From assembly GCA_016872725.1 (NCBI GenBank), contig VGZC01000025.1, positions 1 to 64,000 of the forward strand: a stretch of DNA of 64,000 bases, read 5' to 3'. Below, piece after piece: positions 16,641 through 26,595 of this stretch. Source of the DNA: Planctomycetota bacterium. Its GTDB lineage: Bacteria; Planctomycetota; Planctomycetia; Pirellulales; Pirellulaceae. The translations under genes and the position numbers were made by a program. Each line of letters begins with the position of its first letter. The first letter of the stretch is position 1. Under the pieces are notes generated by a model, which was given only the letters and a program-made list of their open reading frames with translations, ran no database searches and was not told the DNA's origin.

Positions 16641-19451
16641 TCAAGGGCCGGCGCGGAAGACGTACGTCGCACCGGGTCGGGCTTCCAGTGCGATGATTCC
16701 CCGATCGTCCTGAGTCATGAGCTCGGCGCCGCCGTCGGGATCGGCGCGTTCCACGGCCGACCACGGACTCCGGAATCGCAACCGACCTCCGACCGTCGAT
16801 TCGATGCTCACTGCTTCGACTCGACCATCCGCGCACGACGCGGAGACAAGGAACCCGCCCTGCGCGCGGAGCCGGCGGAAGCGGGCGCGTCGATCCAAGG
16901 GCCACGCCGGAAACACGCGTACGACATCGGCGACGCTCTGCACGAGCAATTCGTTGATCGCCATCGTCGCCGCGAACTGTTCGGTGTAATGCCCAAAGTC
17001 GTTGATTCCCATGCCGGGGACGTTGCGGTTGAGCGTCAATGTCCGGTTCGGCCGCAAACGGGCGAGCAATTCGGTCCGCGTGAACGCGTATGCGTCGGGA
17101 AGACTCAATCGGGACCGCGCGACCGAGAGCAGGATCGCCGAATTGTTGCCGTTCCACCGCAGCGCATGGATCGATCGCGCGAAGAGTTCGCGTTGCGGTT
17201 CCGGCGACCAGATCGTCACGACATCCGACGGAAAGACGGGAGTGGCGGGCACGGCGATGTTGTATTCGATCGGCGGAGCGTCTTGCACATCGACGACGAC
17301 GGGCGGGTCGTCCGCCGTCACCGGATAATCGGGCAACAGGCTCAGCGCATGCCTCCACTCGGCGACGAGCGGCTCGTCGCGCCCGAGCGTGTTCGCGCCC
17401 TCGATCGCCGCCTCGAAGAGATATCGGAACATGCCCAGACAGAACGTGCCGTTCCGATTCCGCTCGAATCGCTTGGTCCATCCCCAATGTTCGGGCGACA
17501 CGGTGGGGGCGAGGATCGCCTTGCCATCCTTCGATCGTTCGCACGTCGCGAGGAACCGCGACTGGAACAAGGCGACGTCGCGCACGATCGGATAGGCCGT
17601 GTCTTCCAGGAATTCGCGCGACGGCTCGAACTTGTAATGCCACCAAACGGGCTGGGCGGAGAACGCGGCCACACCGAGCGTCCAACCCCAAACGTGATGG
17701 ATGTACTGGCGTCGCGTCGGCCCCTCGCACTGCTCCGGAGGAGGCTCGTAGGCGTACAGGACGTGGGGGATGTAGGCGCCCTCGAACCCAAAAAGTTCGC
17801 GGCACAGCCATCGGGCGCGCGGCATGTAGTCCACGATCAACCGATCGTACGGCCCGCCCAATTCCGGATGGTTCGATCCGTACGCCGCCCAGTACGTGGA
17901 CTGGATGTTGTAGTTGGTGTGGTAATCGCCGTGCCAGGCGATGTCATCGCTGAACGGACTGGCAAAAAGTCCGGGCGACACAGCGCCGGGCCGAACGACC
18001 GTTCGCAGGAAGTACAGATTGCGATACCACATCGATTCGAATTCGGCATCGTCGAGCTCAACGCCGCTCTTCGACCAGAAGTCCGACCAGACGGACTCGT
18101 GCGCGTCGACGAGTGATTCGGGGGACTCGCCGAGCGTCTTGCGCGCGAGCCGAAGGGCCTCCGCGCCCGGCTCGTCGGATTCTCGGCTCGTGACGACCGC
18201 GACGGCCGACCGGTCGGCTTTCGAGGCGAGCGCGACGCCGAATCGCATGCCTTTCCATCCGGCGTCGCCGGGCAGCGTCTGTTCGAGCAGTTCCACATCG
18301 GCGTCCACCCGGCGCACCGCCGCATCGGGAACATCGCGCGCTCGCGACGCTCGGAGGCGACCGGCTCCAACACCTTCGATCAGGACGACGTTGCGGTCCG
18401 CCAGCGCGCGGATCGTCGTCCGCTCAATCCCCTGTTCGTTGCGCTCGATGCGCGCCACCGCGCGACCGATGTCGATCGCGCCGCGCGCCGTCGGCGGCGG
18501 GCGAACCGTCAAGTCGACGCGGGATTCCCCGTCGGGACCGGCGAGCGAGACCTCGTCGAACCGATTCTCGGCGATCGCCCCGTCCTCGGTCCATGTATAG
18601 AGGATGGCTCGATGGATGGTGAGGTTCGCGGGGAGGGCGAACGAGCGGATCGCAGGTTCGGTTGGAGTTTCCTGCCATCCCGTGCCAAAATGCGGGCCCG
18701 TTCCCGTCGGCATCAGGTCGATGAAGAACCGCGCGTTCGCGCTTCCCGAGACGCGGACACGCAATGTCGGATAGCGGTTCGCATCGACGTTCATCGGTCC
18801 GTAGGCGAATCCGTTCGACGCGCCCGCTCGCCCCGCGATCCGCATCGTCGCGATTCCATCCTCCGACCGCCATTCGTTGACCGTACCCTCGGCGCGGATG
18901 CGCGTCCAGATCGGATGCGCGGTGTCGTCGAGTGCGTCGGCCGAGGCGCCGAGCACGACGCGGGCGCAGACGCGGGGACACGGATAGGCGCGCGCGTGAT
19001 AACTGTCGGGACCTTGCCAGGACGAGTTGGATTCCAGCAGGACCGCGTTGTTGACCAGCGTGGGGCCTTCGTCGAACGCCCATCGCCTCACGAGCGAGGC
19101 GGTCGGAAGGGGAGGATCGCGCTGAGCGTCAAGCCGCGCGTCCCATACGTCGTTCTTGCTTACGCTCAACACGACCCGGCCGCCCTCCGTGGTCACCAGC
19201 GCCTGCAAGTCGCCGTTGCCGATCAGCAAGCCGTGATCGAGCGGATTGTCGAGTTGTTCGACGGTGACGGCCGCCTTGCCGAGCGCGTCGGGAAAGGGAG
19301 GCGAGGCGAACGACGGATGGCCCGTGCCGCCGATCGTCAACGCGAAAACGAACGCGCCGCCCATCGCCAACCCGTGGGCCGAGCCGGCCGCCCTCGTTCC
19401 ACCGAATCCAAGACCCGACCGCAACATGCGTCCCCGTTCGTCCGCAATCAT
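16641..19451 (-). CDS. Large exported glycoside hydrolase, GH95-like
   Basis: A 936-residue predicted exported protein. After a hydrophobic N-terminal segment (AMGGAFVFALTIGG) it carries a family-95-like N-terminal domain (LPLDHGLLIGNGDLQALV-type region, SVSKNDVWDAR), a central beta-rich module and an (alpha/alpha)6-barrel-like segment with FASPFSDDIAWHGDYHTNYNIQSTYWAAYGSNHPEL and IHALRWNGNNSAILLS. GH95 members are alpha-fucosidases or alpha-galactosidases. The catalytic acid residues were not assigned with confidence, so specificity is open. I start at ATG 19451 with an aggaagg site 11 bases upstream, because the longer frame overlaps the neighbouring gene. Spacing to that gene is 13 bases, so both are co-transcribed. 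Confidence 0.78.
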   Translation of the reverse strand: MIADERGRMLRSGLGFGGTRAAGSAHGLAMGGAFVFALTIGGTGHPSFASPPFPDALGKAAVTVEQLDNPLDHGLLIGNGDLQALVTTEGGRVVLSVSKNDVWDARLDAQRDPPLPTASLVRRWAFDEGPTLVNNAVLLESNSSWQGPDSYHARAYPCPRVCARVVLGASADALDDTAHPIWTRIRAEGTVNEWRSEDGIATMRIAGRAGASNGFAYGPMNVDANRYPTLRVRVSGSANARFFIDLMPTGTGPHFGTGWQETPTEPAIRSFALPANLTIHRAILYTWTEDGAIAENRFDEVSLAGPDGESRVDLTVRPPPTARGAIDIGRAVARIERNEQGIERTTIRALADRNVVLIEGVGAGRLRASRARDVPDAAVRRVDADVELLEQTLPGDAGWKGMRFGVALASKADRSAVAVVTSRESDEPGAEALRLARKTLGESPESLVDAHESVWSDFWSKSGVELDDAEFESMWYRNLYFLRTVVRPGAVSPGLFASPFSDDIAWHGDYHTNYNIQSTYWAAYGSNHPELGGPYDRLIVDYMPRARWLCRELFGFEGAYIPHVLYAYEPPPEQCEGPTRRQYIHHVWGWTLGVAAFSAQPVWWHYKFEPSREFLEDTAYPIVRDVALFQSRFLATCERSKDGKAILAPTVSPEHWGWTKRFERNRNGTFCLGMFRYLFEAAIEGANTLGRDEPLVAEWRHALSLLPDYPVTADDPPVVVDVQDAPPIEYNIAVPATPVFPSDVVTIWSPEPQRELFARSIHALRWNGNNSAILLSVARSRLSLPDAYAFTRTELLARLRPNRTLTLNRNVPGMGINDFGHYTEQFAATMAINELLVQSVADVVRVFPAWPLDRRARFRRLRAQGGFLVSASCADGRVEAVSIESTVGGRLRFRSPWSAVERADPDGGAELMTQDDRGIIALEARPGATYVFRAGP

Positions 19452-19464
19452 CGCTTGCGCCTTC

Positions 19465-20838
19465 CTAGGTGTTCGAGGTGTTCCGTTTCGATCGGACAAG
19501 GCCAAGCCGCTGATAGGCCGCGACGGCGATCGGGTGTCGCATCCAATGTCGCCAAACCGTCCTGTTCCGGTGATTGGCGAGCGAGACGGCGAAGCTCCCC
19601 ACATCGATGCCGATCAAGTCGTCGGCGTGCCAAGGGCGTTCTCCGAGTCGGAAGGGGCGCAAGCCAAAAGGCCCCGACGCGACATGCCACGCGGCACTCG
19701 CCTTCCATCGCGGAAGCCGATCGCGAAGGACGTCGTCGGCCCACGGCAGGGCGGCAAGGAAGGTCATCGGCCAAACGACTCCATCCGGATCTCCGGCGAC
19801 GCACTTGGGGGCGCGGTAGCCGATGGGGCTGTCTCCCGCGCTGATGCCAATCCAGCCGCCCTCCGAGCCCGAATAGGTCCGTTCGCGTTTCCCTTCCTCC
19901 TCGCAAAACCGAATGTTCGCCAAAACGGCTTTTCCCGCTTCGGAGAAGAGATCGAGACCACGCCGATCGACGATGCCCTCGAGATCGTGCCATCCCATGC
20001 CGTAGTATGACGTGAAGAGCGGATGGCTCGGATTCAGGACGTCGATGCCCGCAACCACGCCCCGCTCGATCCTCGTCGCGTACCAGCACTCGGCGGAAAC
20101 GCCGTTGGGGCACCCGGTCGCGAGGAAATAGGCCATCGCCATTTCCGAACTCGCGACGTCGGCGGGTCCGAGTTGACCGCGACGCGGGTGCGATCCCAGC
20201 GTCAGAAGGGATCGACCGCGATCGCGATGCACGAACGCGGCCCAGTTCGCTCGATTCAAAATGCGATCGGCGGATTCGGAAATCGGGTCGCCGAATGCGG
20301 AGCTCGCGACCATGACACCGTTGAGCAGAATCGCCGAGTCCAAGACGGAAACCTCGCAGTCGTTCCACCGCGTTCCGGAGCGCCAGTCCACGAAGTGATA
20401 GTACAGCCCGTGAACGCCCTCGAGTCGCTTGTCGATCGTCGAAATCGTCTCGGCCGCGAGCGATTGGGCATCCGCGCCCGACAGCAGACCGAGACGCTCC
20501 ATTTCGGGAAGCAGGCTCAGGAAATAGCCGGTGCTTGCGATGCTCGCCATCTCCGGCTTGTCGAATCGAACGGCGACCGGCGCGTCATGGCGCGCGCGGT
20601 CGAGTACAAGACCCGATCGGGGGTTTCGGAACGTCAACAGCCAGCCGAGCGCCTTTCGGCCCAGTTCATCAAGAAGGGCGTCCGCGGGCGCCGCGCGAGG
20701 CGATCCGGCCTCGCCTTTCGCGGGATCTGGCTGCCCGACCACCTCGGCGGCGCCGCCCTCGGACAAGGGGCTTGGGCCCCATCCCCGCGATGCGTTCCCG
20801 AATAGCAACGCGAACAGGAATCGGCGGCGTTGGAACAT
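19465..20838 (-). CDS. Glucoamylase-like (alpha/alpha)6 exported protein
   Basis: A 457-residue protein of the glucoamylase-like family (Glycoamylase domain). Signature segments are STGYFLSLLPEMERLG, LYYHFVDWRSGTRWNDCEVSVLDSAILLNG split over about residues 160-200, and the late YSGSEGGWIGISAGDSPIGYRAPK. The N-terminus QRRRFLFALLFGN is a short signal-like segment. I start at ATG 20838 because the upstream frame to 21012 overlaps the divergent DUF1559 leader and has no protein-like content. Family members act on or near beta-glucans or related polysaccharides; the substrate here is not known. It lies directly upstream of the GH95-like gene. Confidence 0.8.
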   Translation of the reverse strand: MFQRRRFLFALLFGNASRGWGPSPLSEGGAAEVVGQPDPAKGEAGSPRAAPADALLDELGRKALGWLLTFRNPRSGLVLDRARHDAPVAVRFDKPEMASIASTGYFLSLLPEMERLGLLSGADAQSLAAETISTIDKRLEGVHGLYYHFVDWRSGTRWNDCEVSVLDSAILLNGVMVASSAFGDPISESADRILNRANWAAFVHRDRGRSLLTLGSHPRRGQLGPADVASSEMAMAYFLATGCPNGVSAECWYATRIERGVVAGIDVLNPSHPLFTSYYGMGWHDLEGIVDRRGLDLFSEAGKAVLANIRFCEEEGKRERTYSGSEGGWIGISAGDSPIGYRAPKCVAGDPDGVVWPMTFLAALPWADDVLRDRLPRWKASAAWHVASGPFGLRPFRLGERPWHADDLIGIDVGSFAVSLANHRNRTVWRHWMRHPIAVAAYQRLGLVRSKRNTSNT

Positions 20839-21010
20839 GGGCAAGCCTCTCGATTCGACTCGAGGGGACCCGATCGGGAGCGGATCGCGCCGCGCATTCC
20901 GCGAGCCGGGACCGGTTGCGTTGTCGACGCGCGGCCGATCGGCTAGTAACATGGAATCCATCGACTTGCCCGCGTCTTTCCAGTTGCCGACACCCGCCCG
21001 CGAGACGACC

Positions 21011-22066
21011 ATGCCGCCCTTCGGATCCGTGCGCGCGATCCGTTCGCACGACCATGGTCAAGCGCATCCGATTCGGAACGCCTTCGCGCTCGTCGAGTTG
21101 CTTGTCGTGATCGCGGTGATCGGGAGCCTGGTCGGCCTGCTGCTCCCCGCCGTTCAAGCCGCGCGCGAATCCGCGCGCCGCGCGATGTGCGGAAACCACC
21201 TGCGGCAAATCGGACTCGCGATCCGTCTTTACGAAAACACGTACCGGCGCCTCCCTGCGAGCACCATCTACAATCCCCAAGTCCCACCCTCGAATGACCG
21301 CCGCGCATGGGGCGTTCACGGAAGGATCCTGCATTTCCTCGAACAGGTCAACCTGTGCGACCAGATCGACATCAACTACGCATGGGACAACCAGTCGGCG
21401 ATCAGCGGACTGCGCATCACGATCTTCTCGTGTCCAAGCGATCCAGGATCCGGCCAGATGCGGGATCCCGGGCCAGGCAAGGCGAAGCTATATCCCACGA
21501 CCTACGGATTCAATATGGGGACGTGGTTCCTTTTCGACCCCAGGACTGGCCTGGGCGGCGATGGTGTTTTCTATCCAAACAGTCACCTGGCGCTCGCCGA
21601 CATTCTCGACGGCACGAGCAATACACTGCTCGCTTCCGAGGTCAAGGCGTGGCAGGTGTACCGGCGCAACGGCGGTCCGCCGACGAGCGTCCCGCCGGGA
21701 GATGCCGCCGGTGCGGCGGCCATCACGATGACGGCGTTGGAACACAAGACAACCGGGCACACCGTATGGCCGGACGGCCGTGTGCACCATTCGGGATTCA
21801 CGGCGACACTCCCGCCCAACACGCGCGTCCTGATCCACGTGGGAGGCGACTCGGCCGACAGCGACTACAATTCGTGGCAGGAAACGAAGGGCGGTTTGGC
21901 GGGCGCCCCGACCTATGCGATCGTCACTTCGCGAAGCCATCATCCGGGTATCGTTCAGGCCGCGTTTGTAGACGGCTCGGTCCGCCGCGTCCCGTCGTCG
22001 ATCGAACGCGCCGTGTGGCGCGCGCTTGCGACGCGCGCGGGAAGTGAAGTCGCCGGATTGCCGTAG
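21011..22066 (+). CDS. DUF1559 pseudopilin-like protein
   Basis: A 351-residue DUF1559 protein, a very abundant planctomycete family with a type II secretion/type IV pilin-like N-terminus. The leader ends in AFALVELLVVIAVIGSLVGL, followed by LLPAVQAARESARRAMC, the classic pattern. The C-terminal H-x-x-x-V-Q-A-AFVDGSVR motif is present. The residue before the processed Phe is Ala instead of the usual Gly, so prepilin peptidase cleavage may be inefficient. Two in-frame ATGs (20951 and 21011) are possible and neither has a strong ribosome site; I prefer 21011 because it gives a 24-residue leader. It is divergent from the glucoamylase-like gene. Confidence 0.88.
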   Translation: MPPFGSVRAIRSHDHGQAHPIRNAFALVELLVVIAVIGSLVGLLLPAVQAARESARRAMCGNHLRQIGLAIRLYENTYRRLPASTIYNPQVPPSNDRRAWGVHGRILHFLEQVNLCDQIDINYAWDNQSAISGLRITIFSCPSDPGSGQMRDPGPGKAKLYPTTYGFNMGTWFLFDPRTGLGGDGVFYPNSHLALADILDGTSNTLLASEVKAWQVYRRNGGPPTSVPPGDAAGAAAITMTALEHKTTGHTVWPDGRVHHSGFTATLPPNTRVLIHVGGDSADSDYNSWQETKGGLAGAPTYAIVTSRSHHPGIVQAAFVDGSVRRVPSSIERAVWRALATRAGSEVAGLP

Positions 22067-22132
22067 GGCCGCGGTCACAAGCCTGTCTTGTTTGAAAACG
22101 GAAGACGCCGCGCCGACGCGATTCCGCGGCGA

Positions 22133-23023
22133 TCACTCGCCGTGCGGCTCAAGATGCACGAGCACGTCCCGAAGCGCGCGGTGGTTATCCAACAGTATCG
22201 TCTTCACGGCGTGTCCGATGCGGTGCCCCGCCGCAACCGTCATTTCAGGGTCCACCTCAATGTGGATGTCGGCGAAGTACTCGAGTCCCGACTTGCGGAC
22301 CCAGAGCGTCTCGACGCCCCGAACTCCGTCGACCAATTCCGCCTGTTGCCGAATCGCGCGGACCATCGCCTCATCGGCTTGAGGATCGAGCAATTCACTC
22401 GCGCTCTTCCTGAAGAGCCGAACGCCCGTCCAGATGATGGCCGCGACGACGACAAGCGACGCGACTTCGTCAGCCCAGATCCATGGGACGCCGCCCCATC
22501 GGACGACGGTGAGACCGACGAGCACGGCGGCCGAGCAGAACGCGTCGCTCCGATGGTCCCATGCGTTCGCGACGATCGACGCCGACCCGGTCCGTCGGCC
22601 GACGCGCGCCTTGTAGCGATAGAGGCATTCCTTGACGACGACGTTGGCGCCCGCGATCCAAAGCGTCCAAACGGGCGGCGTCTCGTGCGGAACGGACAAT
22701 CGCGATACGGATTCCCATCCCAAGGCGAACGCCGACAGGACGATCAAGAGGGCCACGTTGGTCGCCGCGATCGCCTCGGCGCGCGTATGCCCGTAGGGAT
22801 GCTCCGCGTCCGGCGGCAACTGCGCCATGCGGAGGGCGACGAGCACGACGACGGTCGTGACGACGTCGCCAAGCGAATTGACAGCGTCCGCGATCAGCGC
22901 GAACGAATGACCGATCCAGCCCCCGGCCAACTTGACGGCGGCGAGGACCGCGTTGACCGCGAGCCCCAGCGCAGCGGCCCTCGCGACCTCGCGATACGGT
23001 TCGCTTGAATCGCCCTCGCCCAT
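22133..23023 (-). CDS. Cation diffusion facilitator (metal efflux) protein
   Basis: A 296-residue CDF-family transporter that exchanges protons for divalent metals such as Zn, Co, Cd, Fe or Mn. About six membrane segments are followed by a cytoplasmic C-terminal domain (VETLWVRKSGLEYFADIHIEVD). Metal-site residues are in HSFALIADAVNSLGDV (TM2) and ANAWDHRSDAFCS (TM5). The second site has H-x-x-x-D, as in Zn/Cd transporters, but metal choice cannot be decided here. ATG 23023 has a gagga site about 10 bases upstream. The longer open frame to 23212 runs into the IS relic and is not used. Confidence 0.88.
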   Translation of the reverse strand: MGEGDSSEPYREVARAAALGLAVNAVLAAVKLAGGWIGHSFALIADAVNSLGDVVTTVVVLVALRMAQLPPDAEHPYGHTRAEAIAATNVALLIVLSAFALGWESVSRLSVPHETPPVWTLWIAGANVVVKECLYRYKARVGRRTGSASIVANAWDHRSDAFCSAAVLVGLTVVRWGGVPWIWADEVASLVVVAAIIWTGVRLFRKSASELLDPQADEAMVRAIRQQAELVDGVRGVETLWVRKSGLEYFADIHIEVDPEMTVAAGHRIGHAVKTILLDNHRALRDVLVHLEPHGE

Positions 23024-23125
23024 CGATTCCGTTCCTCTGTCCCGCCCTCGGATCCGGCGCGGCGTCGGGCGCCCAGGGCTCTGTCGGTTTTGGATTGATG
23101 TATGGTATCCTCCTGACATTCGTTC

Positions 23126-23340
23126 ATGGAAGATCGGTTTTGCCAAAGAGCGTGTGGGGTGTGGGAGCGTTGTCGGGTGACGTTGACGGAAGAGGAGCGG
23201 AAGGAACTGCAAACGACGGTGGCTGCGGGAGGGCGGCGCGGGAGTTGGTGCGTGCGCATTCTGTTGCTAGCGGATGAAGCGGACGGCGGTCCGCCCAAGC
23301 CGGACTCGGAGATCGCCGACATGCTGGGATGCGGCCGGAC
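23126..23340 (+). pseudogene. IS630-family transposase, N-terminal remnant
   Basis: The frame from about 23170 reads VTLTEEERKELQ, then CVRILLLADEADGG, then DSEIADMLGCGRTTVERR, which is the helix-turn-helix N-terminus of IS630-type transposases. The expected MPKS-like start (near 23140) is in another frame, the catalytic DDE domain is absent, and the frame loses similarity after 23340. It is a decayed insertion sequence. It lies between two convergent-looking regions rich in palindromes. Confidence 0.7.
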
Positions 23341-23642
23341 GACAGTCGAACGACGTCCGCGTCACGCGTCCCGATCCGGACGGCGCGGGTCCGCTCGCAT
23401 GATTTCGGCGACCGTCGGACGGGGCCACTCGGCGTCGAGGACGAGCACACCCACGCCGCGGTGCGGGCGTCGGAGTTTTGGCTCGTCCGCGTCGGGGGCC
23501 CTGTCGTCGGGCCGCCGTCCCTCGTGAAACCCGAAGCCGAGCGTCGCGAGCCGTCAGGCTCGCGATGCGGAGGCGAGGGGGCGCCGTCTGCAAACGCCCG
23601 CGACCCGCCGTACAACCGAGGGACGATGTTTGACAAACAACC

Positions 23643-23707
23643 GTAGCGTCGGCTTTAGCCGACGCCAGATCGACGATGCGTGCCGCGTGGGCGGAAGCCC
23701 ACGCTAC
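23643..23707. repeat. REP-like palindrome pair with inverted ends
   Basis: Two 8-bp hairpins sit side by side: gcgtcggc-ttta-gccgacgc (23646-23665) and gcgtgggc-ggaa-gcccacgc (23685-23704). The unit begins gtagcgt and ends acgctac, so the whole 65-bp block has inverted ends like a REP doublet or small MITE. It is 14 bases from the end of the GH36 gene and may also act as a transcription barrier there. Confidence 0.8.
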
Positions 23708-23720
23708 CAAGGTCCGAGCC

Positions 23721-26438
23721 CTAGGGCGCCCGATCGCCCACGATCCGATACGCGACGACCGCCGCGCCCGGCCGACCGGGAATCGCGATGCGCAGGCCCC
23801 CTTCCATCAATTGTCGCCCGCTCATCCGGACCGGACTCGCGTCATCGAGATTCGTCACTTCGTACGTTGCGTCCGCGTCCAGCCCGCGCAATCGGAATTC
23901 ACAGCCGAAGAACGTGCTCTCCGCGCGGCGGAACGCCTGCACCATGCCTCGGCCCGAATCGCGAAGGTGGAATTGCCACGCGATCCAGTCGGCAGGTTCG
24001 AGCGAATGCGCGGTGAGCGGGTAGTAATCACCCAGAAACGCTGGCCCCACTTCGAGCCATTCGCCGTACAACTTGCGGATCAGTGCGTCATCGACCTCGG
24101 CGCGGAAATCGAAACAGGCCGTATTCGCGGGGCACATGTTGCTCCTGCGCGTGTACGCGTCGTACGAGATGCCGCCGGTCCCCCAACCCCATCCGACCGT
24201 GTTGGACGGCGTATAGCCCGTTCCGAAGAACGGGAGCCAGAACGACAATCCGTACGTGTGCCCCTGCTGACCGATGGGCTCGAACAGGTAATCGCTGCGC
24301 AGCAGGGGCACGGCGCGGCGCATCGTCTCGAGATCATTGCGTCGCCCGCCCGACGCGCACGAATCGATAAGCATCCCGGGGTGACGCCGCAGCAGCTCGT
24401 CCCAATAGGCGAGGTACCCCACGACATACCGGTTCTCGGTCATGCCTTGCCGGTCCTCGGTGTCGTTGCGACGCCAGTAATCGAGCGGGTCGATATTGAA
24501 GTCCTGGCGATAAAGATCGATCCCCTCCCGTGTGATGATCGAGTCGATATGGTTGACGAGCCAATCCCACGCGGCGGGATCGCCCAGGTTCAAGAGGCCT
24601 CCGTCGCCGCCGCCCAAGACCCATTCGGGATGTTCGGTCGCGATCCAGGTTCCGCCCGCGACCCGCTCGGGTTCGAACCAGACGATCGACTTGACTCCCT
24701 TGGCGCGGCCGTGATCACTGACGGCCCTCAGTCCATTGGGAAACCGATCCGGCCGGCGGTCGACTTCCCATGTTCCGACCCACGGCCATCCTTTCTCCGC
24801 CGCTCCCACATACCAGCCGGCGTCCATCCACCAATAGTCGATCTTGAGACCTTTGCGCAGATAGCTGTCGATGAACTCTTTCTGGTTCTGTTCATTCGCC
24901 TTCGTCATTTCCGCGAACTGGTGCGAACTGCAGGCATTGAACATGGGCGCGGTGATCGGTTTACCACCCGGGCGCGGCAAGTTGTGCTCCACCATCCAGC
25001 GCCGCCATGCGTTTTGCGAATCGACCCAATCGCCTTCGGGCGCGAACTGCAGCACGATGCGCGGAGTACGGATCGATTCGCCCGGTTCGAGTCTCATGCG
25101 CGTGGTCTGTTGTCCCGCGGAGACCCGAACGGTCGTCTCATCCGTGCCGATGAACCGAGTCTCCCATTGGCCAGGCCAACCCACGACGACGATGACTCCT
25201 TCCGATCCCGCGCGGAGATTGAAATACGGGAACGCTCCGTTCGTGGGCCGGCCTCCGTCGGGGGCCAGCACGCATTCGTCCCCGGACCGCAAGGGTCGCA
25301 CGAGCGGTTCAAAGCTGTTGGCTTCGCACGTGTCCCCTCGCGTATAGTGCAGGTCGAATTGACGTGTCGCGGGCCGCCGAGTGAACTCGCAATCCAGACC
25401 CCGCACGTCGCGCACGATCGGCGTCGCCTCGGTCCCGTCGTTCCGAATCGTGACGACCCACTCGACCGTGCGGTACTCGGGATATTCCACCGCATCCCAA
25501 CGAACGAGCATTCCCGTCCGAGGATCGAAATACTCGACCGTGTGTTCGGCCCGACCGTTGTCACAGTCCCCGCGTTCGATCGTGCGTCGGCACTCCTTCA
25601 GGAATTCGGCGGAAGGCACATCGCCGATCACAAAGGAAAACGGTTGGGGTATCGCACGGTCATCCCGACCTTCCTTCCAAACATCTCGGCGATCGGAAGC
25701 GCCCACCGTCACACCGCCCACCGTCTGGAGCCAGGCCCACAGGTCGGACGGGCGATCGACCGCGGGCTCGACCCGCAGCGTGAAGAAGACGACAACGTCC
25801 GGCTTGCCGCTTGCGCCGAGCGCGTGCGGCCCGACGAGATCGATCATCGCATCGCCGGTGGGAATCGCGCCGTGGAAGTCGACGAGCGTCACCTTCATGC
25901 GGGAGGTTCCATGCGAGGACGTGAACTCCCAGATTCCCCGCTCATACCCTCCGGCGGCCAGCGATCCGGACGAAGGCACGTCGGTGATCGGCCATCCCAT
26001 GGTTCGCGCCGCGCGATTGGCGGTGAACGGAGGGTACGGCGGGTCGGTTTGCGACATCGGAGCCATGACCGATACGGCCGGAACGCCGTTGTTTCCGTCC
26101 AGGAACAGGTTCATTCCCAAACGGGGCCACGCGCGCTCGCTGTCACAGTGCAGGGCGTAGGTATGGCTGCCTTCCTTGAGCGGGATCCGAATCGTGTGGT
26201 CCGCCGAGTCATTGAGCCAGACGATTGTTGCGGAAGACGGCTCGGCGACCTCGCGCACGAACAGGTCGTACGCCGCATCAACGGGTCCCGTATTGAAACG
26301 GATCGACGGATCGACCTGTCCCTGATCGTCGCACGCGAACAGTGTGATGGCCGTCAATTCCTGGGCGGGCGTCTCGGCCCCAACCGAACCGAACATCAAC
26401 ACACCGACGCAAGACAGGACGACCCGCGCCTGATTCAT
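23721..26438 (-). CDS. GH36-type alpha-galactosidase-like exported enzyme
   Basis: A 905-residue predicted secreted glycoside hydrolase of clan GH-D. A signal peptide (VVLSCVGVLMFGSVGAETP) is followed by about 140 residues of a carbohydrate-binding-like beta domain (YALHCDSERAWPRLGMNLFLDG), a beta-sandwich domain, then the (beta/alpha)8 barrel. Barrel motifs include KIDYWWMDAGWY, VKSIVWFEPERVAGGTW, LYRQDFNIDP with nucleophile candidate D646, and SCASGGRRNDLETMRR with acid/base candidate D702. The family hydrolyses alpha-galactosides or alpha-N-acetylgalactosaminides. A gggagg ribosome site is 7 bases before the ATG. Specificity is inferred from fold only. Confidence 0.85.
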   Translation of the reverse strand: MNQARVVLSCVGVLMFGSVGAETPAQELTAITLFACDDQGQVDPSIRFNTGPVDAAYDLFVREVAEPSSATIVWLNDSADHTIRIPLKEGSHTYALHCDSERAWPRLGMNLFLDGNNGVPAVSVMAPMSQTDPPYPPFTANRAARTMGWPITDVPSSGSLAAGGYERGIWEFTSSHGTSRMKVTLVDFHGAIPTGDAMIDLVGPHALGASGKPDVVVFFTLRVEPAVDRPSDLWAWLQTVGGVTVGASDRRDVWKEGRDDRAIPQPFSFVIGDVPSAEFLKECRRTIERGDCDNGRAEHTVEYFDPRTGMLVRWDAVEYPEYRTVEWVVTIRNDGTEATPIVRDVRGLDCEFTRRPATRQFDLHYTRGDTCEANSFEPLVRPLRSGDECVLAPDGGRPTNGAFPYFNLRAGSEGVIVVVGWPGQWETRFIGTDETTVRVSAGQQTTRMRLEPGESIRTPRIVLQFAPEGDWVDSQNAWRRWMVEHNLPRPGGKPITAPMFNACSSHQFAEMTKANEQNQKEFIDSYLRKGLKIDYWWMDAGWYVGAAEKGWPWVGTWEVDRRPDRFPNGLRAVSDHGRAKGVKSIVWFEPERVAGGTWIATEHPEWVLGGGDGGLLNLGDPAAWDWLVNHIDSIITREGIDLYRQDFNIDPLDYWRRNDTEDRQGMTENRYVVGYLAYWDELLRRHPGMLIDSCASGGRRNDLETMRRAVPLLRSDYLFEPIGQQGHTYGLSFWLPFFGTGYTPSNTVGWGWGTGGISYDAYTRRSNMCPANTACFDFRAEVDDALIRKLYGEWLEVGPAFLGDYYPLTAHSLEPADWIAWQFHLRDSGRGMVQAFRRAESTFFGCEFRLRGLDADATYEVTNLDDASPVRMSGRQLMEGGLRIAIPGRPGAAVVAYRIVGDRAP

Positions 26439-26595
26439 GGCGTACCTCCCAATTCCAACGGTCAGGACAGGTTCCTCCTTGATCCTTGGCCCCTCATCGG
26501 TACCTCTTCATCGTTCGGCTTTCATCCATCATCCATTTCGGAAGACGCGATACGATGCCGACCGGGCCGGTCATACCGGGCGTTCGAGCATGGAA

